From NCBI RefSeq assembly GCF_017051705.1, contig NZ_JAFIDJ010000001.1:434001-498000 (forward strand): 64,000 nucleotides of DNA, written 5' to 3'. Within the stretch, counting starts at the first letter, position 1. Each line of letters starts with the position of its first letter. Made by a program: the position numbers and the translations under genes. Of this stretch, positions 9,509-18,262 are shown piece after piece. Origin of the DNA: Algoriphagus lutimaris (GTDB lineage: Bacteria; Bacteroidota; Bacteroidia; Cytophagales; Cyclobacteriaceae). The notes below the pieces were generated by a model. The model had not been told where the DNA came from and ran no database searches. It was given only the letters and a program-made list of their open reading frames with translations.

Positions 9509-10347
9509 GATTAATTTCCCTGATATTTGCGTTTTTTATCGCAAGCATCTTTTTTGTCTCGGGGCAGGGCATAGGCGGCCCCGGGACAATCAAAGATGAT
9601 GGTAGATTCGCAGCATCAACAAAGCAAGTAAATCAATTTTTTAGAAGGTTTAATGCCGAGGAATCGCCGACAGATGGTAATAAGAGATATTATCCAGGTG
9701 ACTCCCTTTACCACAATAAAGCATTGAGACAGGGCTTTTTGAAAGTCCTTTTTGATAATCAAACTTCTTCTATTTCTCCTGACCTGAAAGACGAGTTTCA
9801 GAAAAATGTATTGTCGGATCAATATCCCCAATACTTGAATTTTCATAGAGAAGGGTGGATGGCAGAAGTACAAGCCGATTTCATTTTTAAAGGTAAAAGA
9901 GAAACGGCTACCCTAGTATTAAAATTACAGCCAGAAGGCTTGGGCTATGAATGGGTCATTGATAAGGTGAGTTTCCCCCCTTTTAAGGATCTTTTCAACA
10001 AGCCAGTAGGAGATTCCAAAGATTTTCTGCATCCATTAAGTCATGAATTAGGCTTCATGAACCTGCGTAGGGCCTTCCAAGACTCTAAAATGCCTGAAGC
10101 TTTTACAAAATCTAGTTTTGAACCGGATTATTTGACACTGTTTTTGTATGAAATGAAACAGGATAACGTTCGATTCGAAACTGTTAAAGATGTCAAATTC
10201 CATTTCTTTCAGGTCGAAGGATGGTATTTTGAAGTGAATCAATTCAACCGCCCAGGTTTTAATACCGGCTGGTTGATTTCAAATCTGGTGAAATTAAGTC
10301 CAGGTGATAAGGAAACTATCCTGAAATACATTTATGATCAAGAGTAA
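9505..10347 (+). CDS. Exported protein of unknown function, middle gene of the envelope operon
   Basis: The 280-residue protein begins with a signal peptide (LISLIFAFFIASIFFVSGQ) and is probably periplasmic. It has a Trp/Phe-rich body that may hold two similar halves of the same fold as its neighbours: GWMAEVQADFIFKGKR and KFHFFQVEGWYFEVNQF each precede a hydrophobic strand. Start and stop overlap the neighbouring genes by 4 and 14 bases, so expression is tightly coupled. I do not recognise a named family. Confidence 0.75.
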   Translation: MRLISLIFAFFIASIFFVSGQGIGGPGTIKDDGRFAASTKQVNQFFRRFNAEESPTDGNKRYYPGDSLYHNKALRQGFLKVLFDNQTSSISPDLKDEFQKNVLSDQYPQYLNFHREGWMAEVQADFIFKGKRETATLVLKLQPEGLGYEWVIDKVSFPPFKDLFNKPVGDSKDFLHPLSHELGFMNLRRAFQDSKMPEAFTKSSFEPDYLTLFLYEMKQDNVRFETVKDVKFHFFQVEGWYFEVNQFNRPGFNTGWLISNLVKLSPGDKETILKYIYDQE

Positions 10348-12784
10348 AGTATCCATTTTTCTATTTTGTCTTTTAGGTTTTGCTGCTTCTGTTCAAGCAC
10401 AAAACATCAAAGGCTATACCCAAGAAGAAATCAAAGACTTCACTGGAAAAGTTGAAGATCAGGTTCGCTTTTTGGAATATCTTCTCAATACAGTTGGGAA
10501 TGAAGAAACTCCTGCTCGGGATAAAGATGTGGTGATCAGAGAGAGTTACCTGAAAATATTTAGAGACGAACATGTGCAGGTGGAAGATGACCTGTTAATG
10601 GATAGAAAAGTAGTGACCAATAAAGATGTGACTGCTTATCTCAAAGACATCGAGTTCTTTTTTAACAATGTCAATTTCAAATTTAAAATCCGAGAAGTAA
10701 AGCCTTCTCAAAAGGATAATGGAGAGGTATTTTTTATAGTTTCCTTGGATAGAACGATCACAGCTACGGGAAAAACAGGTGAGAGCATTAGCAATACCAA
10801 GCCTCGGTTTGTGGAAGTGAATTTGGAAGATAATTCTCAAGAATTAAAAATTGCCAGTATCTATACCACCAAATTAAGTCGTGATGAGGAATTGATGGAA
10901 TGGTGGGAGATTTTGGACCCCAATTGGAAAGTCTTTTTAAGAGAGAAATTCCAGATTTCAGAATTTGACTCAATTGATATCAATCAGTTGTATCGATTTG
11001 TGGAAATGGATAGCTTGGATATCTCTGGGACTGATTCGCTCTTGAATCTGAAGCCAATGGAAGCGATGAGGCAATTGAAGTATGTAAACCTTAGCAATAC
11101 CCAAATTACTGAGTTAGGTCCAATTTCTAATGTTACTTTTCTTGAATATTTAGATGTTTCCAATACTCCAGCTTCAGATATCCAGTTTATCAAATATTCT
11201 GATCGATTAAAGCATTTGGATATATCCAATACACAGATTCAACATATTGAGGAGCTGGCCAACTTAAAATCATTGACAAGCCTCAAAGCCGACTATACTC
11301 CGATCATGAGCTTTGCAGTATTGAATGAGTTTGATAGCTTGAAAAACCTTAGCCTGGTACAAAGTGGTTTCAATAGTGCTGAAAATATCAAAGAACTAAA
11401 ACACCTAAAAAGACTTGATCTAAGTCGTAATTACTTGATCAATTTCACCTCATTGGAAGCTTTGACGGATTTGGAATATTTAAACTTATCCGAAACCAAT
11501 ATCCAGGATATCACACCACTAAATACTTTAGAGAACCTTCAAGAAGTGGATTTGACTGGTACTCAGGTTGCAGATATTTCTGTTTTGAATGGCAAGGAAA
11601 AATTATTTAAGGTATTGGCCGACCAGACCAAGCTTTCAGTTTTGGCTGCTGATAATTTCACCAGAAATAACCCAACTGTCTTACTAATACACCATGTCAG
11701 AGATTTGGAGAGTTGGTGGTCTGGTTTATCGGATGCTTGGAAGTCTACTTTGAGAAAAGCCAATCCAAAGATTAGAACAGATAACCCGAATGTAGAAATC
11801 TTAACCGAAACCATTGGAGTGGAGGAATTGGACATGTCAGGGGAAGGTATTGAAACACTCAATCCAATCACTAGGTTTGTAAAGCTTCATAAGCTGAATT
11901 TCTCTGACAATGAAGTGAATGATTTATTGCCACTTTCTGAGGTAAAAACGTTGGTCGAGATCACGGGTAAAAACACCTTGGTGAGAGACATTTCTCCAAT
12001 TAAAAACAATGAATTACTGGAAAGGATTGATTTAGAGGGAGCTCCCGTTGAGAGCATCATGGATGTGTTGTCTCTTCCAGAGTTGGTATATATCAATGTA
12101 AACAACTCCGCAATATTTGAGGAGGAAGTTCCAGAAATACTAATTCAAAAGCCAACTCTGAATATAATTTATCGGACAGATGAGTTGATGGCTTGGTGGG
12201 AAGAATTAGATGGAACATGGAAAAATTTGCTAAGAAGGCAAAATGGTACGCCGGAAGATCCAAATACCGAACAGTTACATGCCATGACTGAGAAGTCATC
12301 TTTAAGCTTTGAAAGTGTGCCGATTGGGAAAGTGGAAGCCTTGACCATCTTTAGTAATTTGAGATCCTTGACGATTTTTGATGCGCCATTGATGAATATG
12401 TCTCCGATTTCCGAATTAAAGCTTTTGAAGTCTTTAAAGCTTTCACAAGTTCCTGTTTCAGATTTTAGTACAATAGCTTCATTAACAGACCTAGAGGAAC
12501 TGGACATTTCAAATACCGGTATTTCCGATTTAGAACCTCTTTCTAGTTTGATTCACCTAAAGAAGTTAAATATTTCAGGAACGAATCTGAAGACACTTCG
12601 AGGTTTAGAAGGACTAATTAATTTGGAAGAGCTGGACGTCGCTAGCACTAATTTGAGATCTTTAAGACAGATTGAAGGATTGACAAATCTGAAAAAATTG
12701 TCATGCTTCAATACCAGACTCAATAGCCGGTCTGTAGATAATTTCAAACAAGCAGTACCTGACTGTGAGGTGAGGTACTATTAA
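10334..12784 (+). CDS. Exported leucine-rich-repeat protein with repeated WW-WK-LR motifs
   Basis: The 816-residue protein has a signal peptide (LFCLLGFAASVQAQ), an N-terminal domain shared with the 192-aa operon member (residues about 25-180), and internalin-like leucine-rich repeats of 21-22 residues with the LxxLxxLxLSxTxIxDIxPL pattern. Three insertions of a second motif divide the repeats: ELMEWWEILDPNWKVFLR near 187, DLESWWSGLSDAWKSTLR near 457 and ELMAWWEELDGTWKNLLR near 615. LRRs usually bind protein partners, so it may be a scaffold or sensor at the cell surface. It is the last gene of the operon, and a palindromic terminator follows. Confidence 0.85.
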   Translation: MIKSKVSIFLFCLLGFAASVQAQNIKGYTQEEIKDFTGKVEDQVRFLEYLLNTVGNEETPARDKDVVIRESYLKIFRDEHVQVEDDLLMDRKVVTNKDVTAYLKDIEFFFNNVNFKFKIREVKPSQKDNGEVFFIVSLDRTITATGKTGESISNTKPRFVEVNLEDNSQELKIASIYTTKLSRDEELMEWWEILDPNWKVFLREKFQISEFDSIDINQLYRFVEMDSLDISGTDSLLNLKPMEAMRQLKYVNLSNTQITELGPISNVTFLEYLDVSNTPASDIQFIKYSDRLKHLDISNTQIQHIEELANLKSLTSLKADYTPIMSFAVLNEFDSLKNLSLVQSGFNSAENIKELKHLKRLDLSRNYLINFTSLEALTDLEYLNLSETNIQDITPLNTLENLQEVDLTGTQVADISVLNGKEKLFKVLADQTKLSVLAADNFTRNNPTVLLIHHVRDLESWWSGLSDAWKSTLRKANPKIRTDNPNVEILTETIGVEELDMSGEGIETLNPITRFVKLHKLNFSDNEVNDLLPLSEVKTLVEITGKNTLVRDISPIKNNELLERIDLEGAPVESIMDVLSLPELVYINVNNSAIFEEEVPEILIQKPTLNIIYRTDELMAWWEELDGTWKNLLRRQNGTPEDPNTEQLHAMTEKSSLSFESVPIGKVEALTIFSNLRSLTIFDAPLMNMSPISELKLLKSLKLSQVPVSDFSTIASLTDLEELDISNTGISDLEPLSSLIHLKKLNISGTNLKTLRGLEGLINLEELDVASTNLRSLRQIEGLTNLKKLSCFNTRLNSRSVDNFKQAVPDCEVRYY

Positions 12785-12892
12785 AGTATAAGGGGTAAAA
12801 AAATGTGGAAAAAAATCCCTTAATGATTGTCTAGGAAAAATGTTGAGAAAAGTTGCTTAATCACCCTGACATAAAGGTAGAAAGCTACAATG

Positions 12893-12924
12893 AAAAAAAA
12901 ATACCCAGTACTGGGTATTTTTTT
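12893..12924. terminator. Bidirectional palindromic terminator
   Basis: AAATACCCAGT and ACTGGGTATTT form a perfect 22-base palindrome (12899-12920), preceded by a run of nine A and followed by seven T. This is a strong intrinsic terminator for the LRR operon and would work on either strand. Confidence 0.85.
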
Positions 12925-13211
12925 GTTTTTAGGCCCAGTATTTATCCACAGATTGTAAATTTTTATAGAAAACATTGAATCTTTATGAGGAGGGTTTTAA
13001 GGAGAACTGTTAATTTTATTTTGTGAATTTTGGCAAATCAGACCTTTCTAAAGTGGTTTGATTTATTTTTCCAAGTGCTGATCTATGACCACCTGTTTAA
13101 TGCTTGGTTTAGGTAGCTCAAATCTATTTTGAATAGATTTGATTATCATTACTAAGCCGCCCTTAATTCAAAGATTGATTAATTGAAAGTTTAAATTTTT
13201 AAGTCAAAGCA
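12925..13211. promoter_or_regulatory. Intergenic region with a 10-bp inverted repeat before the GT-C-like gene
   Basis: No gene is seen here. CAAATCTATT (13119-13128) and AATAGATTTG (13132-13141) form a perfect 10-bp inverted repeat with a TTG loop, 70 bases before the next start. It could be an operator or a hairpin in the leader; there is no T-tract to make it a terminator. Confidence 0.35.
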
Positions 13212-14777
13212 TTGAAAACATTTTATCGTGAAATAAATCTGAATTTCAATTCTAAAACTTGGCTTTGGCTAGGGATTCTAATTATGGTGGGTATTTGGAA
13301 TTGCCCATGGCGATACCAGGTAAATGATGATGTAATCATGATGTGGTTGGTTTCAGGAGCTTATACTGGAAAAGAAGAATTTTATGCTGTTTTTATACAT
13401 CCTATTCTTTCCTACTCTTTCTCCTTCTTATACAGGTATTTAAATCATACTTTTTCATGGTATAGCCTGTTTATGTATGCAGGTATTTTTTATTCCTATT
13501 ATTTAATACAAACCAAGATTGAGGAAAAAGCATGGAATAACTCAAGTAAATTTTTATTTAAAATTTTGATTTTGGCTATTTGTTCTCATTTATGCATTTT
13601 CCCTCAGTTTACGCTGATAAGTGGATGGCTGGCATTGGCTTCCTGGTGTTTTATTATTGATGAAAATGAACAGCCCCAAAAGAAAAGACTATTGCTATTC
13701 TTTTTGGGGATTTCATGTTCAATGATGATAAGAATTGAAGCTTTTCTTTTAGTAAGTATTGGTGTATTCTATTATTATTTTCTAATCATTAACAGAAATA
13801 CAATCCAAAAGAGAATTTGGATTATTGTACTCTTTTTAGCCGCTATTTTTTTCTTCTCCAAGAATATTTTTGAAAATAATTCTGAGTTCAAGGATTATTT
13901 GATCTTCAATAAGTTGAGGCACCAAGTGATTGATCATCCCGTTTTTTATGAAAACTCAAAAGATGATCTATATAAGCAAGATTCAAAATGGTATTATTTT
14001 TCAAAATGGTATTTTCAGGATAGTGAAATAGGTAATCCTGATCTTGTTCAATTGAAAACCATTTTAGACAAATCTTATCTTAATAAAGACTATATCATAA
14101 AATCATTTTCTAGATTTTGGGAGGTTCAAACATCAGAAATGTTTAAGGGCTTTATCAGCATTCTGTTGATTTTATTATTTGTGATATCATTTCCTAAACG
14201 GAATAACCTCATTTTTTTCGGATTGTGGATAGTGATGTTCTTTTCGGCAAACCACCTTTTTCATCTAAGAGGTAGAGTGGTTTTTTTATTTTTTATCGTG
14301 CTTTTATTTCCGCTGTTAGAAAATTCTAGAATGTTCATTAAAAGTAAATTGCCAATATATTTAGGTGTAGTAATAATTTTGTTTTTAGGTGCTCATTTTT
14401 CTAACTTCTGGAAAGAATCTATCAAAAGGGAAAAGTTGCTCAGTGAATACGATCAACTTATCAAGTTGAAAGAAGATGATGAATTCTTGATGCTGGAAGG
14501 TTTTTCGATTGAATATTTTTCGAAAAGATACAATAAGGAAAATCAAGTGCCTTTTTTTATTCATGGATGGGTTTCGAGAAGTCCTTTTCAGAAAAGAGCA
14601 CTAAATAGATTAGGTTATGCTTCTTTAAAGGAAGTTGAAAAATTTGATTTGATTGTAGTAAATGAAAAAGCCCCTTTTGACACGAAGAACTATATGGAAC
14701 AGATAAGTTCAAATTATATCATTGCTGATTCAATTATAACAGAAGAGTTGACCTTATTTAAATATTCAAGAAAATAA
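13212..14777 (+). CDS. Polytopic membrane protein, GT-C-like fold
   Basis: The 521-residue protein has about ten to twelve membrane helices and a C-terminal soluble tail. Near the N-terminus VNDDVIMMWLVSGAYTG contains an acidic DD pair just after the first helix, as in GT-C glycosyltransferases and related NDD-type membrane proteins that use lipid-linked sugars. It starts on a TTG in the ATTGAAAA context that recurs in this window. A role in decorating a polysaccharide or lipid is likely but not shown. A methyltransferase fragment follows. Confidence 0.65.
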   Translation: MKTFYREINLNFNSKTWLWLGILIMVGIWNCPWRYQVNDDVIMMWLVSGAYTGKEEFYAVFIHPILSYSFSFLYRYLNHTFSWYSLFMYAGIFYSYYLIQTKIEEKAWNNSSKFLFKILILAICSHLCIFPQFTLISGWLALASWCFIIDENEQPQKKRLLLFFLGISCSMMIRIEAFLLVSIGVFYYYFLIINRNTIQKRIWIIVLFLAAIFFFSKNIFENNSEFKDYLIFNKLRHQVIDHPVFYENSKDDLYKQDSKWYYFSKWYFQDSEIGNPDLVQLKTILDKSYLNKDYIIKSFSRFWEVQTSEMFKGFISILLILLFVISFPKRNNLIFFGLWIVMFFSANHLFHLRGRVVFLFFIVLLFPLLENSRMFIKSKLPIYLGVVIILFLGAHFSNFWKESIKREKLLSEYDQLIKLKEDDEFLMLEGFSIEYFSKRYNKENQVPFFIHGWVSRSPFQKRALNRLGYASLKEVEKFDLIVVNEKAPFDTKNYMEQISSNYIIADSIITEELTLFKYSRK

Positions 14778-14912
14778 CCCAACTTATAAATGAACATAGT
14801 CAAAAAGAAAGCAAGAAAACAACCAATATGATTATCAATGTTTTTAAAGGGGTATTTTCTAATAGTTTGGTTGTGTTTCTTAAATCCAATTCAAGTAGTT
14901 TTACCAGGATGA

Positions 14913-15245
14913 TTAGTTCAGGTTAGCTCTTATTTTTATCAGAAAAAGGGAAAATGGTTTGACATACCTGAAAATTATGAAATCACCCAATTGAATTACG
15001 ATCTGGTGATCGTGGATGCTCCTAAGAATAATGTCTGTAAATATTCAAGATATGGTTTTTTTCCTTTCTTGAAGGGTAGGATTTCCGAAAATGCAATCAT
15101 TTATGGGGATGATTCTATTAGACTTGATGAAAAACAAATTGTGGAGTGGGCAAAGGAACATTTTCCAACGATAAATAAGTCTAAGTTTCATCAAAGATAT
15201 ACTAGGATCTCTGGGGAAGAAGCGTTTTCTACCCGACCTTTTTAA
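14913..15245 (+). pseudogene. Remnant of a SAM-methyltransferase-like gene (C-terminal part)
   Basis: The frame is open only from 14913; a TGA precedes it at 14910-14912 and no ATG-led gene fits. The translation KKGKWFDIPENYEI, YDLVIVDAPK, ARYGFF-like segments and HQRYTRISGEE match by eye the C-terminal half of the intact 239-aa protein at 38292-39011 (RKGEWFDIPNTCEV, YDLVIIDGPKG, NGRYTRLSRD). The N-terminal SAM-binding half is missing or degraded between 14778 and 14912. A short TTG-started gene from 14991 is the alternative, but it would lack the fold. Confidence 0.7.
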
Positions 15246-15533
15246 TACCATATTCTTAATAATCCTTTTTAATTCCTACATTTTAATTCACACTTGCATA
15301 AAGTATTACACAACAAACTGATCCTTTCATGATCATAGGAAGGTGTTGAATTGTATATTTTTGTCTTTGAAGTGTTGATTTTGGATAATCTATAAACCAC
15401 AAATTTGCTATTACCAAACAACCGAGTAAATTTATTACTCAGTATTGTAGGCCCCAGATGGGACTGAAAGGGCATTGCCGTAAATAAGTAATCCAACTTG
15501 ATTTTTTTATCACTTTTTCTGACTTGAAAAGAA
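15246..15533. other. Intergenic region holding one copy of a dispersed inverted repeat
   Basis: No gene is supported. The stretch contains the 25-bp repeat at 15419-15443 described separately. The rest is AT-rich and shows no clear promoter. Confidence 0.5.
15419..15443. repeat. Dispersed inverted repeat, copy 1
   Basis: The 25-base sequence from CAACCGAGTAA to TTACTCAGT is identical to 31785-31809. It is a hairpin with 9-base arms (one G-T mismatch) and a 5-base ATTTA loop. Both copies are followed within about 25 bases by TGGGA(C/G)TGAAAG, so the repeated unit is longer than the hairpin. Confidence 0.8.
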
Positions 15534-16037
15534 TTGCTGGAATCTCTCGTTACATCTAAAACTCGTATCAAGCTTTTACTGAAGTTTTTTGCTCACGCCA
15601 ATTCCGGATATTTGCGTTCCTTGGCAAAGGAGTTTGATGAATCCACCAATTCCGTGCGGGTTGAATTAAATAGATTGACAGAAGCCGGATTATTGGTGTC
15701 AGAAGAAGAAGGAAAAACCAAAGTATATCGTGCCAATAAGCAGCATCCTTTCTTCTCTGAAATCACCAATATGGTATCCAAGTTTTTAGGTTTGGATGAT
15801 TTGATGGAACGTATTGTAAAAAGAATGGGAGAGGTGGAGAAAGCGTATATTGTAGGTGATTATGCCTTGGGAGTTGATTCAGGTACCGTCAATATGGTCT
15901 TGATAGGTAAAAACTTAGATACGGATTATTTGGATTTTATTAAGGAAAAGACCTACGAGAAAGTTCACCGAAAAGTGGAAGTATCCATATTGGATTCTGA
16001 CCCTGGAGATATTCAGGGGATTTTGGTTTATGGCTAA
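15534..16037 (+). CDS. Winged-helix regulator with nucleotidyltransferase-like C-terminus
   Basis: The 167-residue protein has an N-terminal ArsR-like winged helix (residues about 1-65: LLKFFAHANSGYLRSLAKEF, then NSVRVELNRLTEAGLLVSEE and KVYRAN in the wing). The C-terminal part (about 90-167) has the hydrophobic pattern of a minimal nucleotidyltransferase fold, with IVGDYALGVDSGTVNMVLIG, but lacks a clear GSxxxG...DxD active site. It is probably a DNA-binding regulator of the following glycan genes; it lies 11 bases before the GtrB-like gene. The TTG start is preceded by a GAAAAGAA purine run. Confidence 0.72.
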   Translation: MLESLVTSKTRIKLLLKFFAHANSGYLRSLAKEFDESTNSVRVELNRLTEAGLLVSEEEGKTKVYRANKQHPFFSEITNMVSKFLGLDDLMERIVKRMGEVEKAYIVGDYALGVDSGTVNMVLIGKNLDTDYLDFIKEKTYEKVHRKVEVSILDSDPGDIQGILVYG

Positions 16038-16048
16038 ATACTAAAAAT

Positions 16049-16966
16049 TTGATTCTTTCCATTGTTTCCCCTGTTTACCGAGCCGAAAGTACGCTTGAAG
16101 AACTTGTCTTCAGGATAAGAAAGGCTATTCCGGAAATTGAAATGGAAATCATTTTAGTGGATGACGGAAGTCCCGATAATTCTTGGATTAAAATTAAAGA
16201 ATTAGTGGCATCCTACCCTGAAATTAAAGGATTAAAGCTTTCTAGGAATTTTGGACAACATTATGCCATCACTGCTGGACTAGATGCTTCCGTTGGAGAA
16301 TGGGTAGTAGTAATGGATTGTGATTTACAAGATCAACCTGAGGAAATACCTTCCTTTTTGGAGAAAGCTTTGGAAGGCTATGACGTGGTTTTAGGGAAAA
16401 GGAAAAATAGGAGAGACGGATTCCTAAAACGACTCTCATCCAAACTTTTTTATAGAACGCTGGCATGGCTGACGGGCTCCCATCAGGATGAACGTATTGC
16501 TAATTTTGGAATCTACCATAGGAAAGTGATCAATGAAATTATTGGGATGCGGGAAAGCATTCGATATTTTCCTACCATGGTTAAATGGGTGGGGTTCAGG
16601 CAAACTAGTATCGAAGTGGTCCATTCCAACCGAGAAGAAGCAAGTAGTAATTATAACTTTAACAAGTTGTTTAATTTGGCCTTGGACATCATGTTAGCCT
16701 ATTCGGATAAACCCATTCGCCTAACCGTAAAACTTGGATTTGGGATTGCGCTCTCTGGTTTTTTGTTTGCGCTCTTTACCTTTTTAAAGTACCTCAATGG
16801 TGAAATCATAGTGGCAGGGTATGCCAGTTTAATTATTTCCATTTGGGTATTGACGGGGTTTATTTTGATCACCCTAGGTATGGTCGGTCTGTATGTGGGG
16901 AAGACTTTTGAGGGAGTAAAAAACAGGCCGATTTATATCATAGAAAAGCAAATAGGAGATAAGTAA
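16049..16966 (+). CDS. GtrB/DPM1-like family 2 glycosyltransferase with C-terminal membrane helices
   Basis: The 305-residue protein has a GT-A domain with VSPVYRAE, ILVDDGSPDNSW and the DxD-containing MDCDLQDQPEEIP, then two membrane helices near residues 230-285. This arrangement is that of polyprenyl-phosphate glycosyltransferases (GtrB, ArnC), which charge undecaprenyl phosphate with a sugar on the cytoplasmic face. It follows the winged-helix gene closely and precedes amino-sugar genes. The sugar is unknown. The GT-C-like protein at 13212 could use its product, which is inference. Confidence 0.85.
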   Translation: MILSIVSPVYRAESTLEELVFRIRKAIPEIEMEIILVDDGSPDNSWIKIKELVASYPEIKGLKLSRNFGQHYAITAGLDASVGEWVVVMDCDLQDQPEEIPSFLEKALEGYDVVLGKRKNRRDGFLKRLSSKLFYRTLAWLTGSHQDERIANFGIYHRKVINEIIGMRESIRYFPTMVKWVGFRQTSIEVVHSNREEASSNYNFNKLFNLALDIMLAYSDKPIRLTVKLGFGIALSGFLFALFTFLKYLNGEIIVAGYASLIISIWVLTGFILITLGMVGLYVGKTFEGVKNRPIYIIEKQIGDK

Positions 16967-17029
16967 TTCTCGACACGAAAAGAATTGGTTAATTGAATCT
17001 TAGTCTGACTTTTTCTACCACTAATTTAC

Positions 17030-17053
17030 AGCCCGGAAGGGCTATCTTTTTTT
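17030..17053 (+). terminator. Short hairpin with T-run after the GtrB-like gene
   Basis: AGCCC and GGGCT pair around a GGAA loop and are followed by ATCTTTTTTT. It resembles the GCCCGAAGGGCTATCTT unit of repeat family C near 28.87 kb, so it may be both a repeat fragment and a terminator. Confidence 0.5.
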
Positions 17054-17097
17054 CCTCTTAACTCCATTCTAACAAGCTTTCATTTACTTTATTTCAA

Positions 17098-17772
17098 TTG
17101 AAAATACAGTCTCTTCCCTTTGATTCAGAATTATTTGGATACCCAGTAGCCAAGCAAGAGGTAATTGGGGATTGGAATGAGCTTGAGTTTTTAAAAAAAG
17201 CAGAGAAATTCAACTTGGTTTACCTGTTCTCCAAAAGTCCTTTATATTTTCAAGATCCTAGGATTTTATTCTTAAATAAGAAAATAGTTTTTAAAAAGAG
17301 CCTGAAGAAACGGAAGGAGATAGATCATCAAGTGATAAGACATAGCAAAACCGAATTTCTGCCTTCACTTTACTCATTGGCCTTCCAAAGTGGAGCATAT
17401 TCTCGTTTTTATGTAGACTCTAGATTAAAACATCAAGAATTTGAGAAAATGTATACAGCTTGGATGGATCGGGCATTAGACGAAGATGAAATTTTGGTTG
17501 TAAATGATTTCTCAGGCATGGTCACCTATTCGGTGGAAGAAAATGAAGCAAGTATTGGGTTACTGGCTGTTGCAAAGGAAAAAAGAGGGTTGGGCTTGGG
17601 ATCTGCTCTGGTACACGCGGTGGAGGAAGAGTCCATAAAATCTGGAGCAGAATTTATTCTAATTCCTACTCAGGATACCAACAAAGCAGCTTGCCAGCTT
17701 TATCAAAAATTGGGATACACTAAAGTAGATGAAACATATGTGTATCATTTTATGAAGAAAAGATTAGTTTAA
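17098..17772 (+). CDS. GNAT N-acetyltransferase, WecD/RffC-like
   Basis: The 224-residue protein starts KIQSLPFDSELFGYPVAK, which is the typical beginning of dTDP-4-amino-4,6-dideoxygalactose acetyltransferases. The acetyl-CoA-binding motif RGLGLGSALV lies near residues 163-172, followed by the C-terminal LYQKLGYTK. It should acetylate the 4-amino group of the sugar made by the WecE-like aminotransferase at 18263. It starts on TTG in an ATTGAAAAT context. The pair implies a Fuc4NAc-like sugar. Confidence 0.8.
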   Translation: MKIQSLPFDSELFGYPVAKQEVIGDWNELEFLKKAEKFNLVYLFSKSPLYFQDPRILFLNKKIVFKKSLKKRKEIDHQVIRHSKTEFLPSLYSLAFQSGAYSRFYVDSRLKHQEFEKMYTAWMDRALDEDEILVVNDFSGMVTYSVEENEASIGLLAVAKEKRGLGLGSALVHAVEEESIKSGAEFILIPTQDTNKAACQLYQKLGYTKVDETYVYHFMKKRLV

Positions 17773-18242
17773 AGTTTAAAATGATTAATTTAAAAGTATA
17801 ACCGCATAACTTTTATCATCTGGACTTTTAAAACTTCACTTTTATGGAGAACATGATTTTGAATAGATCATTTAATTATTCTAAGAAAGTGCTTGATTCA
17901 TATTTTTATTTAAGAGATAAGGGACATTTTAGATTAGCTGACCAGTTCGTAGGTGCTGGAACTTCCATTGGAGCTAATATAGAAGAAGCTCAAGCTGCTC
18001 ATTCCAAATTGGATTTAATCAGCAAGTTAACTATTGCCAATAAAGAAGCTAGAGAATCCAGATATTTGATTAGATTATTTGATAGGAAGGAATTGTTATC
18101 CTCTTTCCCAGAAAAAGAATTCTTAACGAAAGAAATTGATGAAATTATCTTGATTTTAAATTCGATCATTAAGAAATCAAGGGAGAGCCTTAAAAATCAA
18201 AGAAAAAATTAGTTTGTTGGGTCTAGTCAAAAACTTTAAACT
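17766..18242. repeat. Inverted AT-rich flanks around the four-helix-bundle gene
   Basis: AGTTTAAAGTTT at 17766-17777 and AAACTTTAAACT at 18231-18242 form a perfect 12-base inverted repeat bracketing the small gene at 17844-18212. The left copy overlaps the end of the acetyltransferase gene. The sequence is low complexity, so chance pairing is possible. Confidence 0.45.
17844..18212 (+). CDS. Four-helix-bundle protein, 23S rRNA intervening-sequence (S23) family
   Basis: The 122-residue protein has the family signature QFVGAGTSIGANIEEAQAA at residues about 33-51 and a helical pattern throughout, ending in LNSIIKKSRE. Members are found in 23S rRNA intervening sequences and scattered in Bacteroidota genomes, and are related to the Avd accessory protein of diversity-generating retroelements. 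The biochemical role is not established. Here it sits between two amino-sugar genes that would normally be adjacent, bracketed by inverted repeats, which suggests it arrived as an insertion. Confidence 0.85.
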   Translation: MENMILNRSFNYSKKVLDSYFYLRDKGHFRLADQFVGAGTSIGANIEEAQAAHSKLDLISKLTIANKEARESRYLIRLFDRKELLSSFPEKEFLTKEIDEIILILNSIIKKSRESLKNQRKN

Positions 18243-18262
18243 TTAACCTCTAAATTTTTAAT

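Noticed and set aside
15269-15571. Minus-strand open frame of 100 codons before the winged-helix gene
   Set aside because: It spans a dispersed repeat, overlaps the start of a supported gene and has no recognisable motif.
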